Source of the DNA: Grammothele lineata
Taxonomy: Eukaryota > Basidiomycota > Agaricomycetes > Polyporales > Polyporaceae
Assembly: GCA_002150815.3 (NCBI GenBank)
Contig: NDFF03000091.1
Coordinates: 124,001 to 188,000, forward strand
DNA length: 64,000 nt
Direction: 5' to 3'
Under the pieces are notes generated by a model. The model saw nothing but the letters and a program-made list of their open reading frames with translations. It made no database searches and was not told where the DNA came from. This document shows positions 1 to 11,006 of this stretch, piece after piece. Within the stretch, counting starts at the first letter, position 1; each line of letters begins with the position of its first letter. The translations under genes and the position numbers were made by a program.

Positions 1-48
1 TGTTCTCGTTCACTCGATTGGACGTCGGTCCACTGACCCGTCCTATAG

Positions 49-354
49 AGCAGGGCCAGTACCAGCCTCTCGCTATGGAAATCCAGGTTCCGATCATCTA
101 CGCCGGTGTCAACGGTCTTGTACGTCTCTGCCGCTCTATGTGCGCCGTTCCGAGCACCGTTCTAATCCCGCTGTTCCCAGCTCGACCCTATCCCCGTCGA
201 CCAGATCACGCGCTGGGAGGGTGAGTTCCGTGCTCACCTTACCGCTACCCAGGGTTCTCTCCTCCAGGAGATCTCGAAGGGTAACATCACCCCTGAGATC
301 GAGGCGCAGATCAAGAAGGTGGTCGAGGACCACGTCTCGTCGTTCTCCTCGTAA
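49..354 (+). CDS. ATP1: ATP synthase F1 subunit alpha, C-terminal end (partial)
   Basis: This is the last part of the alpha subunit of mitochondrial F1Fo ATP synthase, in the matrix-side catalytic head. Visible exons are 49-119 and 181-354, with an intron at 120-180 (GTACGT...CAG); bases 1-48 look like the end of a further intron ending in TATAG. The reading QGQYQPLAMEIQV followed by IIYAGVNG matches the conserved C-terminal helical region of the family, and the protein ends in SSFSS before TAA at 352-354. The first visible exon start was chosen because it restores the family sequence LLKQ before QYQPLA. The gene continues off the left edge. The next gene, at 1110, is on the opposite strand and convergent. 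Family identity is clear; only the upstream intron boundary is uncertain. Confidence 0.93.
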
Positions 355-1109
355 GCTAGACGGTAGATCGGGAACAAAATGTTGCTAGCCCTACCTTATT
401 CTACTACCATCGTGTCTCTCAATGAGGACGTCTCTATGGTTGCTTAATCGCGACAACTCGACGGTGTGCCTCGTGACTCTAACCCAAAATCATTATGACT
501 TGCTCGTCAGGAGATTGACCTATGATGCATGATGTTCAACTATTATTGTGCGAGAGTAGTGGATTCGACGCAGCGCTTGGTATATACTAGTCGAGTCTGA
601 GAGTGTCTATTCGGTCCCTACGACCGTTGTGACTTAGAGGTGCCGGTGTTAGCTAGTAGAACCGTATACGTGATGCGACACTCACTTGCTACATTTCAGC
701 GCGTTAGAGTCCAGATGCAAAGCCTACAGACAGGTAGTGCCAACTTTTCTGGTGTTTAATAGCTCGGTACCGCCGTACTCGAACAATTAACGGGAGCACC
801 TATTTGAATCCCCTGGGCATGCCATTAAGAAGATGCACTAAGAGAATAACGGATACCAGCGCTATCGAAACGGCCAGAGCACGCGATTTCCGTCGAAAAA
901 ATATCGAAAGACTACTCCGTTTACCCGTTCTTACTAGAGAAGAAAATGTCATAAATCGATCGACACTCCCAGAATTTATGGACACCTCTGGAAAATCACC
1001 ACTCATGCCATTCACACTAATCGCATGTTGACCTTCATCAGGAAGATAGTATTGCATCGTTGTATCTTACATGGGCTCCCCCCGTCTCTTGCTTCGATAC
1101 TCGAGAACC
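355..1109. other. Convergent intergenic region, no gene seen
   Basis: This 755-base stretch lies between the stop codons of ATP1 and the UCH hydrolase and should hold both 3' untranslated regions. Short open frames at about 800-1057 on both strands have no family signature and no good splice context. I see no repeat or RNA gene. Confidence 0.5.
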
Positions 1110-2187
1110 TCATTCTAGAGCCGGCCCTCCTGAGAGAGCGATCAGGCTGAACTGCATGCTTGCGGTTTGCGACATGTACTGGTCCCGCACCACCTTAGCT
1201 ACGTCCTACCAGCCGTGAACACAATGTTGATCAGCGGTTTGTGCCTCCGCGTCTGCAACGAGGGTGACCTGCTTACTTTCAAGAAGTCCGTGCATGCTCC
1301 CCTGTCGATAGCTCCGTTGCGACGACCATCGAGTTCAATCAGGCGCATCTGGTCTGGGTCAACAGGCAGACCCTCGTCGCGTGCTGGCGGACTTGGGGCC
1401 TGGACGAAGCACGTGAAGTGCAAGTCAGTGTCCAGGTTAGCGGGGATGGAGGACTGGCCATCCGACGCTGCGTCGGCGTGAATGTTGGCGAATAGCTCCG
1501 TAGTCTCGAGCAGCTTCGCACGCTCTAGCGGAGTCTTGTCTATGTGGGAATGTATAAGGCCCGTTAGTTCGGCATTGACGGTGTAGAACGGTACACCTTG
1601 CCTTTACAAAGGTCAATGAACTTCTCAATAGGACTCTCCGGGGAGAAGGTCACGTCCGACTAGGATAATCGATCTCAGCCTCGTCAATTCAAGGCAATCT
1701 GTTCTGTCCGCTTACATTGATCAAAGCGTGCAGGAGAGCCATTGTGCCGCAGGCATTGGAGATCTATCATAAAGCCAGCATTAAACAAGAATTGTGGAAG
1801 GAAAGGCCCATGATAAACCGTTTGCTTCATCCAGAAGACTGTGGGATCGACAGGGTACTGCCCCTGATTTGCGATCCTTGTGTCTTCCTCACGTCTCCTG
1901 GTTTCGTATGGCTCGGTGATCGGAAACAGCAAGATAACTGCCTTCGCTGGTTGTGATACCATTGCGAGAAGCTGTATGGAAGAATGCGATGTGAATAGCG
2001 GGGCGTTTGCGCGGGGTAGTACGCTTTCTACCCTCGCCAGACGTACCTCAGGATCTAAGCCATAGATGTCTTCGAAATGGGCCTGGCTTAGGACAAGGCC
2101 TGCGCTGACCGCCCATTTGGTCAATACCTCTGGATTGCTCTCGAGAGGGACCCAGCGGCCGATGTTTGTGTTTCGCTCTTGGGACAT
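1110..2187 (-). CDS. YUH1: Ubiquitin C-terminal hydrolase (UCH family, UCHL3/Yuh1 type)
   Basis: A cysteine protease that removes small adducts from the C-terminus of ubiquitin or NEDD8/Rub1, in cytosol and nucleus. Exons in transcript order: 2047-2187, 1819-1971, 1716-1763, 1608-1659, 1277-1539, 1110-1205, giving 250 residues (human UCHL3 is 230). It opens with RWVPLESNPEV, the UCH signature. The catalytic cysteine is C103 in SNACGT, the oxyanion glutamine Q97 is in MKQT, the histidine is H172 in DLHF and the aspartate D202 in ELDGRR. The histidine-aspartate spacing (30) is about twice that of the human enzyme because of a Pro-rich loop insertion. All introns are GT-AG and 55-75 nt. Start chosen at MSQER because the two upstream codons lack an ATG. 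Very likely functional. Confidence 0.93.
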
Positions 2188-2465
2188 AGTCAATGTACAG
2201 GTCAGGTCGTGCTCGACGCTCTAGCAGGCCTGTTGCAGTGGCTGCGACGCGTCATCTTGCCCCCGGCGCTCGCACGATAGGTGACATCACTGCCCAACGT
2301 TCTTGCAACGTTCACTACTGCGCACTCGACAGCACACGCATGATTGCTTAGAGCGCGTCCTAGCAATTACACTATGTTACAGCGGCGGTACTCGTACGAG
2401 GTAGCTACACACAATGTACTTTAGCTTCTATGAACTTCGTCACTGATAGGTCCATCTAGAATGCA

Positions 2466-4305
2466 TTAGGGAGACGGTGCTGCTCCAGGTGCTGACTCTG
2501 CTGCCTCCTTGGTCTCCTTCGCTGGCTCCGCATCCTCCTCATAGTTCTCTACCTTCATGTCGTTGAGGCCGAGCTGCTCATTCTGATCCCATGTGCGGTC
2601 GTACGATTCGATCGTCATGTTCGGGTCCACATCGGGTGCGTACAGATTTTGCAGATACGAGTTCGCAAGGGGGTCGTCGAGGATGAGCGTGAATGGATGC
2701 TCCGCGTTTTTTACCTGTAAGTGCATCATCCGTAAGCGCCAGCGCAAGAGCGAGTCAGGGATAACAACGCACGGCTTTCAATTTCTTAAGGAAGTTCTCA
2801 AATGCGTGATGGTCATCTGCAGCATCACCTGAAGCGAACACCTTCTCCGAGAGCTCCTCGTATACTTGATCAAGTATACCTTCCAGCGTAGTGAAACGAC
2901 CTCCGAGAGTGCCAGCCTGTAGCACAAGCTCAATTTCTGGTATGCTCAGCCCACAAGACTCGCTCTGTGGTAGAACGTTAGACGTGCCTATGAGAACATT
3001 TGTATTAAAAACAGCCAACTTGCCTTCAAGATGTCACGGCTAAGATCTTCGCGATCTTCGACTTTCAGGGTGATGCGCTTTCCCTGTGCCGAGATCGCAG
3101 CGCCCGACTTGACCTCGTTGTCGCGATACCCACACCTATCACAATTTGTCGACATAATCAAGATATCCTGCGCGAGTAAATTAATACCAAGGCCTCAATG
3201 TTTTTCTGTCAAATATGTAATTTTCACTGACTTTGAAGTATGGAATGTTGACCTTCTTGATCAGCGTGTCGGACGGGTGACCACAACTTGAGCATGTCCC
3301 AGGGAACCGGAAAATCTCCTCATTTTCCTGCTCTCCGCCGCCACCGAGTTGCTCCGCGTCGACTCCACCCTTTTGATCCACCGGTGCAGAAACCTCCTTC
3401 GGAGCATCAGGAGCAGGCTCGTCGGGAGCGACAAGCCCGAGTTCAATATTCTGCTGGCGTGTACGGTGATATGTGCGCATGTTCCATTTGGGGTCGGCCA
3501 TACTTCCAATGAACTCAGCGAAAGAGTTCCCTGCAGGATCGTCGAGCTTAATCGTGAATACTTTCATGGGCGCATCACTCTCAGAAGCTTTTTTCGGAGT
3601 TTTCATGGGACCTGTCGTGTTCTCGTCGGGTTTGTCATCGTCATCGTCTGGAACGATCTCGCGGCAACGCTCGAGAATGGACTCGATTTTTTGATACGCC
3701 GCTGGATTCTCCACGCGCCGTAACGGCTGGTCTGTACCGAGATCGGTGATGATGTCGCGGATGAGCCCTTCGATCGTTGTGAGTTGCCCGCGACCCGGAG
3801 GGATGGTAAGCTCGAATTCGGGGATTATAACGGAGCAGGAATTTGACTTGACGATCTGGCGGTCAAGGTCATCCCGAGACAGAACGCGGACGGTATAGAT
3901 TGCTCCTTCGGCTAGTCGCATCGTCGGTCGTTTTAGATACTGTGGCTACGTCGGAAGTTAAAATGAACTTACGTCGGATAGAGCCGGCTGACTGGACTTC
4001 GTTATTTGAGAACCCGCAGTGCTCACATCGAAAAGACATCACGATAACTTCGCGAAAGTACGGGATTGATGTCAGGAGCAGCCGGGTTACTCCCTATAAG
4101 TCGCGGGGGAGCCTCAGTAGATACAAGGACAACGCATCGAGTATATGCACACCTGCTCCTCACATCGCATACAGAGGGACTCTATCTCCTGCACTGGCCG
4201 TTCTTCGTCTAAGGTGACTTCCACGGTCTGGGCCTCGACTGGGAGTTTCTCAGTCTGGTCGGCGACGGAGCCAATCGCAGGGAACAGGTCTGGGTTGATA
4301 GACAT
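2466..4305 (-). CDS. ZPR1: Zinc finger protein ZPR1
   Basis: ZPR1 is an essential zinc-binding factor of cytoplasm and nucleus that binds translation elongation factor eEF1A and acts in its folding. Exons: 4153-4305, 3973-4093, 3232-3911, 3024-3167, 2773-2964, 2466-2714, encoding 512 residues. The duplicated family architecture is plain: two C4 zinc fingers (CMRC...CEHCGF near residues 45-85 and CSSCGH...CDRCGY near 295-335), each followed by a beta-rich ZPR1 domain with the DDPxxNSxxE-type motif ([28 protein letters not shown]) and [16 protein letters not shown]. Intron 4 (2965-3023) starts with GC rather than GT (AAG|GCAAGT) and ends CCACAG; using it gives the conserved DILKSESCGL. Divergent from NUP53 with 320 bases between start codons. 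Confidence 0.96.
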
Positions 4306-4625
4306 TATAGGCCGTAAGGTGGCGGGTCGTGTCGTGAAGGGAGAGCTCTGGCGGTGACAATAGCGTGGCGGCGGGTGAGGGTGGTTTAGATGAACGATGG
4401 GGTCATATATACAGGGGCCGACGGACCCGTCTGAAGCCTTACGAGAGATTTCTCGAGAGCAGTGGCTGCAGAGGAGCAGATCTCGACGGCGCCGATCGCA
4501 TAGATTGCATCACGTGCACCGCGTGTGCCGCTCGAACCCTGCACGCTCCTCTCCCGGCCTCTCCTTCCCAGTCGCGTTGCGTTCGGGTCACCCTTGTTTC
4601 TTCCAGTTTCTCCTCTTCGAGCATC
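4306..4625. promoter_or_regulatory. Shared ZPR1/NUP53 divergent promoter
   Basis: These 320 bases separate the two divergent start codons and must carry both promoters. An ATATATA stretch at about 4405-4411 is the only TATA-like element. CT-rich sequence at about 4540-4620 just upstream of the NUP53 ATG resembles fungal transcription start regions. Confidence 0.4.
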
Positions 4626-6127
4626 ATGTTCCCGAGCAGCACATCATTTCAATCGAGCTCCGCGGGGGGAAACAACCAGGAACAACGCACACCCTTTCAA
4701 CACTCACACTCGCATCCTGTCCAGTACAATGGCTCGCCCTTCAGTGTCGCTGGCATGTCCATGTCAAATCTCAACCAGTCCACTTCAAGTCCAAGTCTGC
4801 GCGGAAGCTCCATGGGGATGAGTATGGGCTCGTCCTTGGGTATGAGCTCGCCTCTCAACGAAGGCTTGTCTCAGTCTAGGAGTCACTACCAGCCTGGCTA
4901 CCTGATGGTGCGTACGCCACGCTAGGTTGCTCAGGGTCACATCTTAACATACTGCTCGTAGTCAGTCAACCAAAGCAGTGTGAGAAATCGTCTTCTTGTT
5001 GCTTTGTGCGTACATATAGCTCATGGGGCATCTGCAGTCCTCGCCACCAGGTCCTCGTGACGATCCTCCCCTGGTCCCCACCAAGGCTAAAATGAACCAT
5101 TCGTTCTCCGGAAGGCCTATTTCTGACTTTGGTATGGACTCCATGTTCGAAAGCTCAAGGTCTGTTTTCTGGTTTGTGCTGCATTATGTGTCATAACATC
5201 GAGAACAGGCAAAGGACCAGGCAGACACTAGACGATGAAGACGCGCCACCCATGGCATCTGTCAACGACATCGTCAATGAAATGCCTGAATCCACGTCGG
5301 CACGTTTTTCACAACGAGAACGAGTAAGTGTTTACCTATAAACCCTCTAGCTCAGTGCTGAAATTCGACAATGAAGTTCGAACCCTCGCAAAGCCGCGCC
5401 TCGTTGTTCCGTTCAACACATCCTACCCCTCCGAAGCCTGCCCAGCCCTCTCCTTCGCAGAACGCTCAACCCCTCCATATCATCGTATTCGGATACCCTC
5501 CAGACAAATACAGCTTGACCGTGGAATACTTCCGCTCGCTCGGAGAGACAACAGAAGCGGAGCAGAGCACCGAGCTCCAGAACTGTTTCCGTATCGGCTA
5601 TCTCCACCCTGCTGAGGCCATCCGGGCAATCCGTAAAAATGGAGAGATTATCAGCGGGTCCTTCATGGTTGGAGCGAAATGGGCTGTACGTCCTTGAGAG
5701 AGCATCTTTTCGCACTCAACACTGACTACATATACATCCTCGGCTGGATATCCAGGACCCAGCGCAGGCTGAAGCGATACTCGGTATGCAACTCTTCCAT
5801 GGCTCTGCCTCCCCGGAGTTCCCTGCGTCATCCCCAGGAGAGGCTGCAAGCCCCACCCCTGCGTCAAACGCGTTCACGGGATTCACTACATCCGTGTCGC
5901 GCATGAACGTCGACGAACTCGGTGCCCCCGCGACTCCGACCGTTGGCACACCTATCAAGCTAGCTCCCTCCACGTCTGCGTTCCGCCGACCGGGAGTGGG
6001 TGGTCCTCCCGTGGCACCTGCAGGATCACAGCCGAAAGGGCTCATCGCCCCTGCCGCGCCGGGTGTGCAGCAGTCCCCCTCGAAGGGAATGATAGGTCAG
6101 GTGTCAGACCTGATCTTTGGGTGGTAG
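4626..6127 (+). CDS. NUP53: Nucleoporin NUP53/NUP35 (MPPN/RRM-like domain)
   Basis: A structural nucleoporin that links the inner pore ring to the nuclear envelope membrane. Exons 4626-4907, 5020-5159, 5209-5323, 5377-5685, 5756-6127 encode 405 residues. The low-complexity Ser/Gly/Met N-terminus contains QPGYLM, comparable to LPGFLM of human NUP35. The middle carries the RRM-like MPPN dimerisation domain (about residues 195-280: HIIVFGYPPDKY... GSFMVGAKWA), and the protein ends in DLIFGW, the amphipathic membrane-binding tail typical of Nup35/Nup53. The acceptor at 5376 was preferred because the earlier AG sites put a stop in frame. The 112-nt first intron could conceal another exon, so the region around residue 94 is the least certain. 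Confidence 0.88.
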
Positions 6128-7407
6128 CCTACTGGATTCGAGGGTACTTGCTCCTGCCCGGCACTCGATTCGCTTCTTTCACCGTCTTGTCTGCCTGGTT
6201 ATTTGCGAGGCCTGCGTTGCAGTAGACTGTCACGGATGTTATGCGCTTCTGATGCTATGGAAATGATCTTGCAGGAGGCGTATGTTTCCTATGCAAAATG
6301 ATTTGTGCTTACCGGCTTCTGGCCCCGGAAATTCGTCGCTCCTTAATGCGCTTACGGGTGAGATAGGCACTTAAGAAGAGATGCTTTATCTTGAACCCTT
6401 CGTGATCTCCCACGGTAACGGAAGTCTTCGAAGGTAGCACAAATGAAGGTCACTGTTTTTGGCATGATGTCTCTCATCGTCGGACCCTTCTGCAAGTTGA
6501 ACGGTACACTCGAGCATGGAACAATTGGAGCACAAACTACCTATGTCCTAGGTGTTGCGGGGCGCCCGGCGGCGCGCATCCTGTCACCAAGCGTGTAAAC
6601 CTGCTACCAGTCATGATATCAGGTGAGCCTCGTTCTCAATATTGCCATTGCTTCCGCCGGCGACTATGCGCATTTCGCACGCAGAACTCTTCCTATACTT
6701 CGAGCGCTCTATACGTCGCGGCGGTCTCGCAGGACGGTCTGCGTCTGTGCTGGTTCCCTACGCATTCAAGTCAGCATGACGTCTCTGACACTGTGCTGGT
6801 TAATGTTAAACTGTTTGGAAGACGTCGGTTATAATGCAGTGGGGACGGCAGTACGGATGATTCCATCACGGACATGATTTGGCGCCAATCGCCCGTCGTC
6901 CATCTCCTTATAACACCCGAAACGATCTATACCCAATGCGACGGACGGCAACGGTGCCTCCTCGCCCTCCGCTCGTCTTGTACCCGTCCTTACGCCCCTC
7001 TATTTTCTTGTATATCCCTCACACCCTCGGTCCCTGCTTCCACTCTTCGAGCGCGAGCTAGCTCGTTCTAACTACAGCCACTTCTCTTGGGTTTGTGCAA
7101 GGCACTGTACAGCCGCCGGAGTTAACTGAATCGCAGCAACCACAGGTCCGAGACGCATTTCTTGTTGGCAAAGTTTGTTCCCTCGTGCAGAGCAACATGC
7201 ATGGCCTTGCCATGCTGTCCCCAATCAAAGAAGACCAGGAGTTGAGCCCGTACAGGACAAAGTTCGCGTATGCGCGCTTACCAGGGCCGAGGTCTCCAAG
7301 TGAGTGTTTCCTTTCGTCGGCAGGCAAATGCGGTTCTCAATGAAGGGAATCATTTGGCAGTTGGGAAGAAAGGGTCACCTTTCAACCCCCCATATGTGCA
7401 GGACGCT
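6128..7407. other. Intergenic region and 5' leader of the next gene
   Basis: No coding frame with family similarity is visible in 1.28 kb. Pyrimidine-rich sequence at about 6960-7060 is a plausible transcription start region for the gene starting at 7408. A good donor at 7300 (GTGAGT) and acceptor ending 7401 suggest a leader intron: joining them does not leave an upstream frame in phase with the ATG, so the upstream exon is likely untranslated. Confidence 0.4.
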
Positions 7408-9233
7408 ATGGGTAGCCCTCGGAGTGCTGAGGTAACGATGGACGATATGTGGATATATGACTGTTATGTCTCCGAAGATCCGGCTTCACCAGGAGGATAC
7501 CCTCGTTCCCCATCTACGCCCAGTCATAATCGCACAGTCTCTCTACCCGTCTCCACAGTCAACTACGTTCCTCCAAATAACCCTCCCCTTATCCGAGAAC
7601 CACACCAATCACGCCGCGGAGCCCCGCCCCCTCTCAACATGCCCTATCGTTCAGAGCCGCAGATGCTGGACCCCGACGTAGCCATGGCAGACGACGCTTC
7701 TGAGGTTCTTGAATATCTGTCTGGCGACCTTCCAGAGATCAACACCTCCGTGTTCAGCCCTGCAGAATTCCAAGAATACTCGCCCCTTGAACAAGAGGTC
7801 CTCAGCATATGGGAAGTCATTGACCAGCTGACCGCGGCCGCATTGCAGTTCGAGCACCTCGAAGATGTGCTCTCGCTGGTGTCCCCATCATCACCACCGC
7901 CCGGCATGGATGACGACGTCTCATTCTGGTTCGTCGAGGCGCTCAACATGCTCGTCAGCGACTGCACCGAGGTTGCCGCGGAGCTCGCGCAGTTCGGCGA
8001 GTTTGTCCAGGCGCTGCTCGTGTCTGAGCACGACAGGACATTCCCGGTGGTGCGCACGTTGCCTCGTGCGTCGTTTTCGGAGCGCGACATGAAAGAGGTC
8101 ATGGAATCAGCGGCGAAAATACCCGACGTCGAAGTGAAGCAGGCGCTCGCGGCGCTAGAGAAGACGCCGCCCCCACCGCAGCGTCCGAAGGAACGGCCGC
8201 CTTCGTTGCGGCTGTCGACGAATGATGCGGTGTTACTCCAGGCTCGAATGCAGCCAAGGACACGAATGGAGAGTGTGGGCGCAGTGGGCAGGTTTTCGGA
8301 GGGTGCTGAGGCACCGGTTCAGGATCAGGGACATAGTGCTGTGCTCAAGAAACACCGTGCATATGTCATCTATGGAGACGTGAGTTCTCACGAGTTCAAT
8401 GCGAGCTGGCTTCTAATGCTCATTTTTAGCAAACGCCCATCGAAGACAACTGGTCAGCGAAGAGCATCGTGGATTATGGCGAGGATGAGTTCCCCTTCGA
8501 CGATAATGGGAACCTACGACAGGTGAGTGCTATCACTTCAGTTGTCCCCGCGCATGGCTAACATGCAACTGCGACGCAGAGATCACCTGTTGCCCGTCCA
8601 CGACCACCGTCGGGTCAGAGCACCATACCCCGTCCACTCTCTTCTCCAGTGACGTTCGGTGGGAAATCATCAGGCCGGCGACCACCTTCGCTTGCTCTTT
8701 CCGATCCACATTCGCCTCGCTCCAGCTCAGGTCACGGCCACTCTTCTTCCAGCTCAGTCTCCTCCCTCTTCTCTGCCCTCCCTCGCTCCTCCTTCACCTC
8801 AAGTACTTTCTCGCCCAATACATCGCCTCGAATGTCTACCTTTGACAACAAAGGTGACTTGAAACCTCGCTTCCCGACATCTTCCGGAAACTTCAAGAAG
8901 ATGTTCTCCAACATCTTCAAAAAGAAGGAGAAGGAAGGTAGCTCACGCGGCTCTGGTTCTTCAAGATCATTCGGGAAACGGATGGCGGGCACCGGCTCAA
9001 TTGATGCGACCCTCTCCGCTCTCGCCCTCGGTGGTCCTCCCGAGAAGGATCCATTTGCTGCCTCCCCGCCGCCATCCGCTGCGATGCTACCTCCCCCTTC
9101 CCTGTCTCAACGTTCCCCACAGTCAGCAACAGAGGTGGCCATGGAGGGCTACTCGAGCATGTTCAACCCACTCAAGGCCGCTTCGCGATTTCCCGCGCAG
9201 CCTCGCTTCGGGGTGGAGGAGCCACCTCGATGA
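7408..9233 (+). CDS. Unrecognised Ser/Pro-rich protein
   Basis: I do not recognise this gene. Exons 7408-8379, 8430-8522 and 8580-9233 join in frame to give 572 residues. Residues about 90-250 form an acidic, helix-prone region (LEQEVLSIWEVIDQL, FWFVEALNMLV, CTEVAAELAQFGEFVQALL) that looks folded. The rest is Pro/Ser/Arg-rich and probably disordered. A basic patch, KKMFSNIFKKKEKEG, lies at about residue 440 and could bind nucleic acid or acidic membranes. No signal peptide or membrane segment is seen. The start at 7408 is the first ATG after the probable leader intron; MDDMW eleven codons later is an alternative. Intact frames across three exons argue for a real gene, probably conserved in related mushrooms. 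Confidence 0.7.
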
Positions 9234-9715
9234 GACTTTTATGTCACTGTGTTTTCTCCGGTTGCTCTATCTATGACTTCGCATTCTGTCACATCTCGCA
9301 TGTAGTAGTACTGTTCACCTCACCCATTGGTCGTGCTTCACGCCTATCATCGCTCTTTACCATTTGTGCATGTTGTATCTCTATCAGCGTCGTAAATTAA
9401 CCACCCAGTGGGATGCAGCCCTGTTGATTTTGGCTTGCTCTATCTCGCACCTTTAGAGTGACTCCAGAATTTAGATGCCGGTGAGCACTTGCTCACAATG
9501 ACGTTGCGATGCGCCGCGCCCAATCGCTTGGCATGTATCTGTCATCCACGTGACGCGGTACTGGCGGGCCGGGATCTGGGAGATGATCTGGCAGACCCGT
9601 CCTGCTCCGTCACGTCCGCGAATTTCGTCCTTCCGCCTCAGCCACCACCGTCCAGCGGACGTTCAGCTCTCGCCGTTTCCGCATCACCTTTTTGTTTCAA
9701 AACTCGCTCCTTGCC
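9234..9715. promoter_or_regulatory. Upstream region of cytochrome c heme lyase
   Basis: The 482 bases between the previous stop and the heme lyase ATG contain a palindromic CACGTG E-box core at 9547-9552, about 165 bases before the ATG. This is a possible bHLH site and only a motif match. No coding frame is supported. Confidence 0.3.
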
Positions 9716-10651
9716 ATGGGTCAGGCTGCCTCTCAGTCCGTTTCTGCTCCATCCTCCTCCCCCGCGCGGTGTCCGATCGACCACTCAGCAGCGGGACAGG
9801 CACCCCCTTCCTCCAACGGCCCCGCCAAATGTCCCATCTCCCATGACAAGCCCGCTGTCCAGACTCCCGCTCAATGTCCTATTAGCCACGACTCCTCCGC
9901 TGCCTCTTCCGCAGGCCTGAATCCGCTGAATCAGATGCCTTCGCTCTCTCAGGATCGTGCAGTGCACCAGCAAGCAGAACTTCCGACAGAGCGCGAGACG
10001 TCGACCATTCCTCGCGATGATGGTGCGCGCTGGGAGTACCCTTCCCCACAGCAGTTCTACAACGCGCTTGTGCGCAAGGGGTGGGAGACCCCGGAGGAGC
10101 ACGTCGAGATGATGGTTCAAATTCACAACTTCCTCAACGAGCAGGCGTGGCAGGAGATCCTCAAGTGGGAGAGCAAGGAGTATCCGTACGTTATTTCTCT
10201 AGGCTGTGGTTGCACATTACAAGCGATCTAACGGAGCCTCGTTTCAGTGGGAGCGTTCCTCAGCTAGCACGCTTCAAGGGTAGGCCAGGAGAGCTGTCAC
10301 CCAAAGCCCGGTTCTGGCTGTTCGCTGGATGGCTGCTCCCTCAGCGGTTCAAGTGTGTATCACATTCCTGACGCCGCATTCACCACTTCTAATCTCATGC
10401 ATAGCACCGAGCCACCGTTCGACCGCCATGACTGGATTGTCCGGAGGCAGGGTGGTGATGAGGTCCGCTACGTGATTGACTACTATTCCGCACCCCCAGA
10501 ACCGGACGGGTCCCCTGTCTTCTCCTTGGACGTTCGTCCGGCTTTGGATAGCGTCGGCAGCATCAAGCAGCGGATAGCTGCGGCCACTGAGGAGACGTGG
10601 GCGGCGTTCCGCGAGAACAATGTTCGGAGTAGCTCCCGGAGTGCACATTAG
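9716..10651 (+). CDS. CYC3: Holocytochrome c synthase (cytochrome c heme lyase)
   Basis: This intermembrane-space enzyme attaches heme covalently to the CXXCH motif of apocytochrome c (or c1). Exons 9716-10185, 10248-10352, 10405-10651 encode 273 residues. The N-terminus carries three Cys-Pro heme-regulatory-type motifs (CPIDH, CPISH, CPISH, residues about 20-60). The conserved core follows: WEYPSPQQFYNAL, the IHNFLNEQAWQEILKWE helix holding the family's heme-ligand histidine, LARFKGRPGELSPKAR, and FNTEPPFDRHDWIV. Both introns are short GT-AG introns whose removal restores these motifs exactly. MGQ at the N-terminus could be myristoylated, which I only infer. Whether it serves c, c1 or both cannot be told from sequence. 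Convergent with TIM44. Confidence 0.93.
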
Positions 10652-11006
10652 TGCTCCGTACGCGGCGAGTTATTCCTGCACTTCCTTTCCGGCTTACCCA
10701 CTTCCCCCCATTCGAGCCATATTGATGATCTATACGAGACCTTCTTCAGCTCTTAGATGTACTGTAGAGATGAATTCTATATAATGCATTATCGTAATTT
10801 CCGATACCATGAAGGACTGGCTACCGCGCACCGTCTGACATTACATGGCTCCAGAAAGTACTCGTAAATAATCTATCTAGATGTGAGCGGGGTGGGGAAT
10901 GGGGAATGATACCTGTGATCATTAGCAATACACGAGGATTAGCAGGTAGTAACGATGGGACTTTTACGACCAATGTTCAATGCGGAGATGGGGGGGGAAG
11001 AGACGA
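10652..11006. other. Convergent 3' intergenic region
   Basis: The 355 bases between the stops of heme lyase and TIM44 hold both 3' ends. Apart from a run of G at about 10990-10997, nothing stands out. Confidence 0.4.

Noticed and set aside
800..1057. Small hydrophobic peptide on the minus strand
   Set aside because: One short hydrophobic stretch only, no family match, inside a convergent 3' region.
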